DNA from: Mediterraneibacter massiliensis
GTDB lineage: Bacteria > Bacillota > Clostridia > Lachnospirales > Lachnospiraceae
DNA length: 64,000 nucleotides
Direction of reading: 5' to 3'
Assembly: GCF_001487105.1 (NCBI RefSeq)
Contig: NZ_LN913001.1
Coordinates: 1,141,353-1,205,352 of the forward strand
Below the pieces are notes generated by a model, which worked only from the letters and a program-made list of their open reading frames with translations, ran no database searches and was not told where the DNA came from. A program made the position numbers and the translations under genes. Below, in pieces: positions 59,500-64,000 of the stretch. Position 1 is the stretch's first letter. Each line of letters opens with the position of its first letter.

Positions 59500-60165
59500 A
59501 TGAAGCAAAAAATTCCGTCCCATGAGACATTTAAAATAGCAGCGTTGTTAGCTTTGGTGGGGGGATTTCTGGATGCATATACTTATCTTCTGCGAGGCGG
59601 TGTGTTTGCGAATGCACAGACGGGAAATATTGTGCTGCTTGCGGTCAATATGGCAGAAAGACAATGGGGGAAGGCTGGATACTATCTGATTCCGATTGCA
59701 GCGTTTGCAGTCGGTGTTTTTGTGACGAATCTGTTAAGAGAACGTCTAAAGAAAAGCGGTTTTTTACAGTTTGAGCATTGTATTCTGCTCTTTGAGGCAG
59801 GACTTTTATTTGTCATAGGCTTTCTTCCGGCAGAAATGCCGGATGGAATCATTAATGTAATGATTTCTTTTATCTGTTCTTTGCAGGTGAATGCATTCAG
59901 AAAGGTGCGAGAGGTTCCATATGCCTCTACGATGTGCACGGGGAACCTGCGGTCGGGAACAGAAAAGTTGTATGTATTTTTGATGGAAGGAGACCGGCAG
60001 GCAGGAAAAAGCGCAGTCCACTATTGGGGTGTGATCTTCCTTTTTATCGCAGGTGCCGCAGCGGGTACGATAGCGGCAGGAATGATAGGAATAAAGAGTA
60101 TCTGGCTGTGCTGCGTATTGCTTTTGCTGGCATCTCTGCTCATGTTGCTGCAGGATAGAAGGTAA
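59500..60165 (+). CDS. YoaK/DUF1275-family membrane protein
   Basis: The 221-residue protein has about six helices and the DUF1275 signatures ALVGGFLDAYTYLLRGGVFANAQTGNIVLLAV (about 13-44) and QVNAFRKVREVPYASTMCTGNLRSG. Function is unknown; members are often annotated YoaK. ATG 59500 follows AAAGGAGGAAAGG; the frame allows a start 12 codons earlier without a ribosome site. It ends the rightward run that began at 58245. Confidence 0.88.
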   Translation: MKQKIPSHETFKIAALLALVGGFLDAYTYLLRGGVFANAQTGNIVLLAVNMAERQWGKAGYYLIPIAAFAVGVFVTNLLRERLKKSGFLQFEHCILLFEAGLLFVIGFLPAEMPDGIINVMISFICSLQVNAFRKVREVPYASTMCTGNLRSGTEKLYVFLMEGDRQAGKSAVHYWGVIFLFIAGAAAGTIAAGMIGIKSIWLCCVLLLLASLLMLLQDRR

Positions 60166-60170
60166 ATAAA

Positions 60171-60263
60171 AGAAAAATGCTCTGCAAGGCTCACGCTGCG
60201 GTAAAAGGTATCATGTTGCTGGAGCAACCCGCCGCAGACAGAGAATTCTGCGGAGCATTTTTC
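60171..60263. terminator. Three-tier structured bidirectional terminator
   Basis: The outer arms AGAAAAATGCTCTGC (60171-60185) and GCGGAGCATTTTTCT (60249-60263) pair over 15 bp with one wobble. Inside are CTGCGG/CCGCAG (60196-60201 and 60232-60237) and GTTGCT/AGCAAC (60214-60227). A- and T-runs at the outer ends fit termination from both sides, but the 63-nt structured interior is unusual for a plain terminator. Confidence 0.6.
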
Positions 60264-60279
60264 TTTGTTAAAGGTCTGT

Positions 60280-60537
60280 TTACCGCATTGCCGGCTGTGT
60301 CAGGATAGATTTTACATGTTCAATCTCTTGTTGTGTAGCCTTTGCGGCGGGGACATAATAGCTTTTTTCCCGGGCAAACTGGTATAGTTTTTCTTGTGAC
60401 ATTTCACATTCATTGCGGATCTGTTTTAAGCATTGTTTTAATTCTTTGTTTTCTGTCTGGGGAATCATGTCTCCAAACATTTTTAATTCACCGTTTACTC
60501 CGACTAATGCGTCGGAAATCATTGTTTTTTCATCCAT
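60280..60537 (-). CDS. CotF-type spore coat protein (85 residues)
   Basis: This helical protein resembles the Coat_F domain: ISDALVGVNGELKMFGDMIPQTENKELKQCLKQIRNECEMSQEKLYQFAREKSYYVPA. Coat F-like proteins are structural parts of the endospore coat, which supports a spore-forming host. The gene follows another small coat-like gene in the same direction, 16 bp apart. A strong GGAG site precedes the ATG. Confidence 0.8.
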   Translation of the reverse strand: MDEKTMISDALVGVNGELKMFGDMIPQTENKELKQCLKQIRNECEMSQEKLYQFAREKSYYVPAAKATQQEIEHVKSILTQPAMR

Positions 60538-60553
60538 ATCTCCTGCGCTCCTC

Positions 60554-60736
60554 TTATAAAAATTTCATCAGTTCCTGCTTGTTTTTCATGGCAGAATCCG
60601 CGGCATCCTGAAAAAGTTTTTTTGCCTCCGGATCTTGCGCATCTTGCGCGTATTCTGTCATCTTGCAATGTGTCGTCGTATATCCGCCGATGAGGTGGCG
60701 GAGATTCTGCAGATCAAGAATAGAAATCTCAGACAT
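60554..60736 (-). CDS. Small CotF-related protein (60 residues)
   Basis: This short helical protein has LDLQNLRHLIGGYTTTHCKMTEYAQDAQDPEAKKLFQDAADSAMKNKQELMKFL, resembling half of a CotF/ferritin-like bundle and often paired with a Coat_F gene. ATG 60736 has AGGAGG 6 nt upstream; TTG 60742 in the same frame is too close to it. The two genes form a small sporulation-type operon. Confidence 0.72.
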   Translation of the reverse strand: MSEISILDLQNLRHLIGGYTTTHCKMTEYAQDAQDPEAKKLFQDAADSAMKNKQELMKFL

Positions 60737-60867
60737 AAGCAACCTCCTTTTTTTTATTCCCGCAGGCGGCCGTCAGGTCGCAAGTTCGCCTGCTCCTGCC
60801 TGCGGCAAAGTCTGTGACTTTTCGTAAATTAGTATGTCCTATCTTTGTCAGATATATGAGGGAAATT

Positions 60868-61569
60868 TTAAGAAGCACAATGAAAAATAAATTCACTGAA
60901 AAGTTCCCGCATTTCTGAAGAAGTACGGTACATACATTCCGGGTGCCACTGGACGCCGAGCGCAAAAGAATGTTCGGAAAGTTCCAATGCTTCTACAGTT
61001 TTGTCTGAAGCGTGCGCGCACGCGGTAAGTCCCTGCCCTATAGTTTCAATGACCTGATGGTGGAAGCTGTTTACATAGAGACAGGAGCCGATGCAGCGTT
61101 TTAGATGACTTCCTCGTCGGGTGGTGATGCGGTGGCTGACGTCGCTTTTTGTATCCGAATGTTGCATGTGGTTTAATATATTTCCGGATTGCAGCATAGT
61201 ATCCTGACAGATCGTTCCTCCACAGGCTACGTTAAAGATCTGCATGCCACGGCAGATGGAAAAAACAGGTTTTGTGGTTTTTAAGATTTTTTTCATAAGA
61301 CGTATCTGAAACAGATCCAGAGTAATATCCGTCCGTCCGATCCCATCCTTAGGTTCTTGTCCGAACAGAAGGGGCGTGATGTCCTCCCCTCCGCAGAAGA
61401 GAAAACCGTCGCACAGGGCGATATATTCTTCCAGAAGATGATCTGAACGGACAAGGGGAAGCACAACAGGGAGTCCTTTTGAATATCTGACGGACTGGAT
61501 ATAAGCGTTTGAGACAAATTGCCGGCTGTTTTGCAAGCCGCAGATAACAATGCCGATTTTAGGTTCCAT
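60868..61569 (-). CDS. Class-I glutamine amidotransferase-like hydrolase (peptidase C26)
   Basis: The 233-residue protein is of the PuuD/gamma-glutamyl hydrolase type. CDGFLFCGGEDITPLLFGQEP binds substrate, the nucleophile Cys lies in PVFSICRGMQIFNVACGG (about 103-107), and the His-Glu pair is in GVQWHPECMY. Such enzymes hydrolyse gamma-glutamyl bonds, for example gamma-glutamyl-GABA or polyglutamates. It is divergent from the dipeptidase gene (77 bp between starts), suggesting joint use of small peptides. The upstream ATG has AGGAGG. Confidence 0.88.
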   Translation of the reverse strand: MEPKIGIVICGLQNSRQFVSNAYIQSVRYSKGLPVVLPLVRSDHLLEEYIALCDGFLFCGGEDITPLLFGQEPKDGIGRTDITLDLFQIRLMKKILKTTKPVFSICRGMQIFNVACGGTICQDTMLQSGNILNHMQHSDTKSDVSHRITTRRGSHLKRCIGSCLYVNSFHHQVIETIGQGLTACAHASDKTVEALELSEHSFALGVQWHPECMYRTSSEMRELFSEFIFHCAS

Positions 61570-61646
61570 ACATCCTCCTGAAACATATTTTTCTGTTTAA
61601 CATCATAATTGTATGATAGGATATGTAAGAAAGGAGAGATTTATAC

Positions 61647-62612
61647 ATGAAATTGATAGATATGCATTGTGATACGATCAGCGAACTTTATAAACAAAGC
61701 GATGCATCGTTTGCGCATAACCATTTGTGCGTGGATATAGAAAAATTAAAAAAGGCAGACAGTCAGGCACAGTTTTTGGCATGTTTTGTAAATATAGGAA
61801 AATTCGAAACCAAAACGGACAGATGGGAGCTGGCATATAAAGAAGTACTGTCTCTGATCGAACGGATCAGGCAGGAGGAGGGAGAAGATTTTGGCTGTAT
61901 TTTTCAGGAGAAAGAATTAGAAGAAAATAAAAAGAAACACTGCATTTCCGGTATCATCACAGTGGAAGAAGGCGGAATATTAAACGACAGGATAGAGAGA
62001 ATAGATACATTGTATAAAAAAGGTGTACGCCTTTTGACGCTTACATGGAATTATGAGAATTGTATAGGATATCCAAACAGCCGAGATAAGAAGGTCATGG
62101 AAAACGGACTGAAACCATTTGGGCATCTTGTGATAGAGAGAATGAATCAGCTCGGAGTGCTGATCGACGTATCGCATATATCTGACGGCGGATTCTGGGA
62201 CTGTGTGCAAAATAGTCCTGTTCCGGTGGTAGCATCCCATTCTAATGCGCGTGCGCTGTGCCCGCATCCGAGAAACTTATCAGACCGTATGCTCAAAGCC
62301 ATCGGAGAAAAAGGAGGAGTGGCAGGAGTGAATTTTTATTCTGCTTTTCTGACAGAAAAGAAAAAGGCAAATATTTCGGATATTGCGGCGCATGCCCGGC
62401 ATATGCTGCGGTGGGCGGGAGAAGATGCCGTTGCGTTCGGAACGGATTTCGATGGCTTTGAAACGCAGGCTCTGCCGGAAGAAATCGCAGGCATTCAAGA
62501 CATGGGAAGAATATGGGAAGCACTGAAACGCACGGGTTTTACAGAAAGGCAGCTGGATAAGATATGGTATAAAAATGTACAAAGAATCTTAAGAGATGTC
62601 TGGAAATCATAA
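61647..62612 (+). CDS. Membrane dipeptidase (renal dipeptidase family, peptidase M19)
   Basis: This 321-residue zinc dipeptidase has LIDMHCDTISEL with metal ligands His7 and Asp9, VEEGGIL with the bridging Glu, DVSHISDGGFWD and ASHSNARALCPHPRNLSD with the other His ligands, and FGTDFDGF. No signal peptide is present, so it is cytosolic here. It cleaves dipeptides and possibly D-residue or cysteinyl dipeptides. GGAGAG lies before the ATG. It is followed 68 bp later by a uracil permease. Confidence 0.94.
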   Translation: MKLIDMHCDTISELYKQSDASFAHNHLCVDIEKLKKADSQAQFLACFVNIGKFETKTDRWELAYKEVLSLIERIRQEEGEDFGCIFQEKELEENKKKHCISGIITVEEGGILNDRIERIDTLYKKGVRLLTLTWNYENCIGYPNSRDKKVMENGLKPFGHLVIERMNQLGVLIDVSHISDGGFWDCVQNSPVPVVASHSNARALCPHPRNLSDRMLKAIGEKGGVAGVNFYSAFLTEKKKANISDIAAHARHMLRWAGEDAVAFGTDFDGFETQALPEEIAGIQDMGRIWEALKRTGFTERQLDKIWYKNVQRILRDVWKS

Positions 62613-62680
62613 GGAGAGTGTGATAGAATAGAAAAGATAAAATTTTGAGGTGCTATCGAGAGAAGAGGAGGACTTAAGTA

Positions 62681-63943
62681 GTGGAAAACAAAAGAATCAT
62701 CCAGGTGGAGGAAAAGGTACCGTTTAACATGCTCGTACCTTTGAGTATTCAGCATATGTTTGCAATGTTCGGGGCATCTGTTCTCGTTCCATTCGTATTT
62801 GGCATTAATCCGGCAGTGGTATTGTTTATGAATGGAATCGGAACACTGCTCTTTATTTTTGTCACAAAAGGCAAAGCGCCAGCCTATCTGGGTTCCAGCT
62901 TTGCTTTTTTGGCGCCTGCGGGGATTGTGATTGAAAAGTGGGGATATGAGTATGCATTGGGAGGTTTTGTAGCAGTCGGTTTCTGTGGATGTGTACTTGC
63001 TTTGCTGATCTATAAATTCGGTTCGGCATGGATCGATGTGGTGCTGCCTCCGGCGGCCATGGGACCTGTGGTTGCCCTGATCGGTCTGGAACTGGCAGGA
63101 ACAGCGGCTTCAAATGCCGGATTGACAGAAAGCAGTATTGATATGAAAAATGTCATTGTCTTTCTTGCTACATTATTGACAGCCATATTGGGTTCTGTAT
63201 TATTCCGAAAGTTTTTTGCGGTCATACCGATTTTAATCGCGATCATTGTAGGATATGTGGCGGCGATCTTATGCGGGATCGTAGATTTTAGCGAGGTGGC
63301 GGCAGCGTCGGTATTCGCGGTGCCGAACTTCTCTCTTCCAAAATTCAAATGGGAGGCGATTGTGATCATACTGCCTGTCCTTCTGGTAATTGCATCTGAA
63401 CACATCGGACACCAGATCGTGACAAGCAAGGTTGTAGGCAGAGATCTGCTGAAGGATCCGGGACTGCATCGCTCCCTGTTTGCGGATAACTTTTCTACCA
63501 TGATCTCCGGCTTTATCGGATCAGTTCCGACGACGACTTACGGGGAAAATATCGGTGTTATGGCGATGACAAAAGTATACAGCGTATATGTGATAGGCGG
63601 TGCGGCGGTTTTATCGATTATCTGCTCTTTTATCGGTAAAATGACAACACTGATCAATACAATCCCAGGTCCTGTGATCGGAGGTATTTCTTTCCTTCTC
63701 TATGGAATGATCGGAACGTCCGGCATCCGTATATTAGTAGAATCGCAGGTGGATTATGCAAGATCTCGCAATATGGCGATGACCTCTGTTATATTTGTAA
63801 CCGGATTGTCAGGTATCAAAGTGCAGTTTGGAAGTATTCAGCTGACGGGTATGGTGCTCGCCTGTGTGGTAGGTATGCTAATGGGACTTATGTTCTTTGT
63901 TTTGGATAAATTAAAATTGACAAACGATAGAGAAGAAGAGTAG
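62681..63943 (+). CDS. uraA: Uracil permease (NCS2 family)
   Basis: This 420-residue membrane transporter has about 12-14 helices and NCS2 blocks LSIQHMFAMFGASVLVPFVFGINPAVVLF (about 17-45), SSFAFLAPAGIV, EHIGHQIVTSKVVGRDLLKDPGLHRSLFADN, GSVPTTTYGENIGVMAMTKVYS and GGISFLLYGMIGTSGIRILVESQVDY. The UraA-type EHIGHQ motif favours uracil over xanthine. Start GTG 62681 has GAGGAGG about 9 nt upstream. A terminator follows the stop. Confidence 0.92.
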   Translation: MENKRIIQVEEKVPFNMLVPLSIQHMFAMFGASVLVPFVFGINPAVVLFMNGIGTLLFIFVTKGKAPAYLGSSFAFLAPAGIVIEKWGYEYALGGFVAVGFCGCVLALLIYKFGSAWIDVVLPPAAMGPVVALIGLELAGTAASNAGLTESSIDMKNVIVFLATLLTAILGSVLFRKFFAVIPILIAIIVGYVAAILCGIVDFSEVAAASVFAVPNFSLPKFKWEAIVIILPVLLVIASEHIGHQIVTSKVVGRDLLKDPGLHRSLFADNFSTMISGFIGSVPTTTYGENIGVMAMTKVYSVYVIGGAAVLSIICSFIGKMTTLINTIPGPVIGGISFLLYGMIGTSGIRILVESQVDYARSRNMAMTSVIFVTGLSGIKVQFGSIQLTGMVLACVVGMLMGLMFFVLDKLKLTNDREEE

Positions 63944-63950
63944 AGGAAAA

Positions 63951-63980
63951 AAGGAGTTCCGACAGGGACTTCTTTTTTTC
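63951..63980 (+). terminator. Terminator of the uracil permease gene
   Basis: AAGGAGTTCC (63951-63960) and GGGACTTCTT (63965-63974) pair with two G-U wobbles, followed by TTTTTTC. Confidence 0.7.
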
Positions 63981-64000
63981 GTGGAAAGATTGGGTTATAG

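Noticed and set aside
1..64000. CRISPR arrays, tRNA or rRNA genes
   Set aside because: No regularly spaced repeats and no tRNA- or rRNA-like segments were noticed on either strand; the T-box and glycine riboswitch are the only clear structured RNAs.

Overview
The window looks like a chromosomal segment of an anaerobic, spore-forming Lachnospiraceae-type Clostridium relative. The signs are a cobalamin/tetrapyrrole cluster, a bifurcating-type multisubunit [FeFe]-hydrogenase with regulators, CotF-like spore coat genes, a T-box leuS leader, a glycine riboswitch, AGGAGG ribosome sites and moderate-to-low GC. The species cannot be named from the sequence alone. No rRNA, tRNA or CRISPR array was seen.

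Layout. 0-7.8 kb: the end of a tetrapyrrole cluster (hemD fragment, cobU-like fusion, cbiC, precorrin-2 dehydrogenase) with a complete Opp/Dpp-type ABC importer embedded in it. 7.9-8.15 kb: a stand-alone 49-codon ORF between a promoter and a terminator. 8.3-12.9 kb: a Ktr potassium-uptake operon with a membrane-anchored TrkA-like protein and a KdpDE-like two-component pair. 13-24.5 kb: two divergent operons built around [FeFe]-hydrogenases. Rightward are HndA, an ATPase, HndB, HndC, catalytic HndD, a PAS-containing sensory hydrogenase and a SpoIIE-type phosphatase. Leftward are a DRTGG protein, an RsbW-like ATPase, a second sensory-type hydrogenase homologue, another DRTGG protein and a PHP phosphoesterase. 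24.5-29.6 kb: a VanZ-like gene, then two near-identical 1,973-bp IS1634-type elements around 289 bp of AT-rich DNA. The whole 4.2-kb unit is bracketed by a 100-bp direct repeat that duplicates the folC promoter. 29.6-33.7 kb: a folate operon (folC, folE, HD protein, folP, folBK), facing tyrA-aroA (33.7-36.1 kb). 36.3-45.3 kb: an EF-G paralogue, a Trk potassium system, an unknown membrane protein, a P-loop protein, and a DUF3793 protein behind a Fur-like box followed by a ZIP transporter. 45.4-49.8 kb: a glycine-riboswitch-controlled symporter and T-box-controlled leuS.

49.9-58.1 kb is an AT-rich accessory island. A roughly 6.5-kb integrative mobilizable element (MobT-type relaxase, oriT-like inverted repeat, TnpW-like protein, large serine recombinase, three unknown cargo genes) has split an XRE-family regulator gene. 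The two gene halves and the attL/attR cores can be read, and joining them restores the frame across the junction. Beyond the right end lie an Imm33/DUF2185-like gene, a ClbS/DfsB-family gene and a second decayed XRE gene. 58.2-64 kb returns to ordinary chromosome: YccF, a HAD phosphatase, a YoaK-like protein, two coat proteins, a class-I amidotransferase, a membrane dipeptidase and a uracil permease.

The two most interesting systems are the hydrogenase locus, which combines two putative H2/redox-sensing hydrogenases with kinase-like and phosphatase proteins, and the mobile elements, whose insertion histories can be reconstructed base by base.
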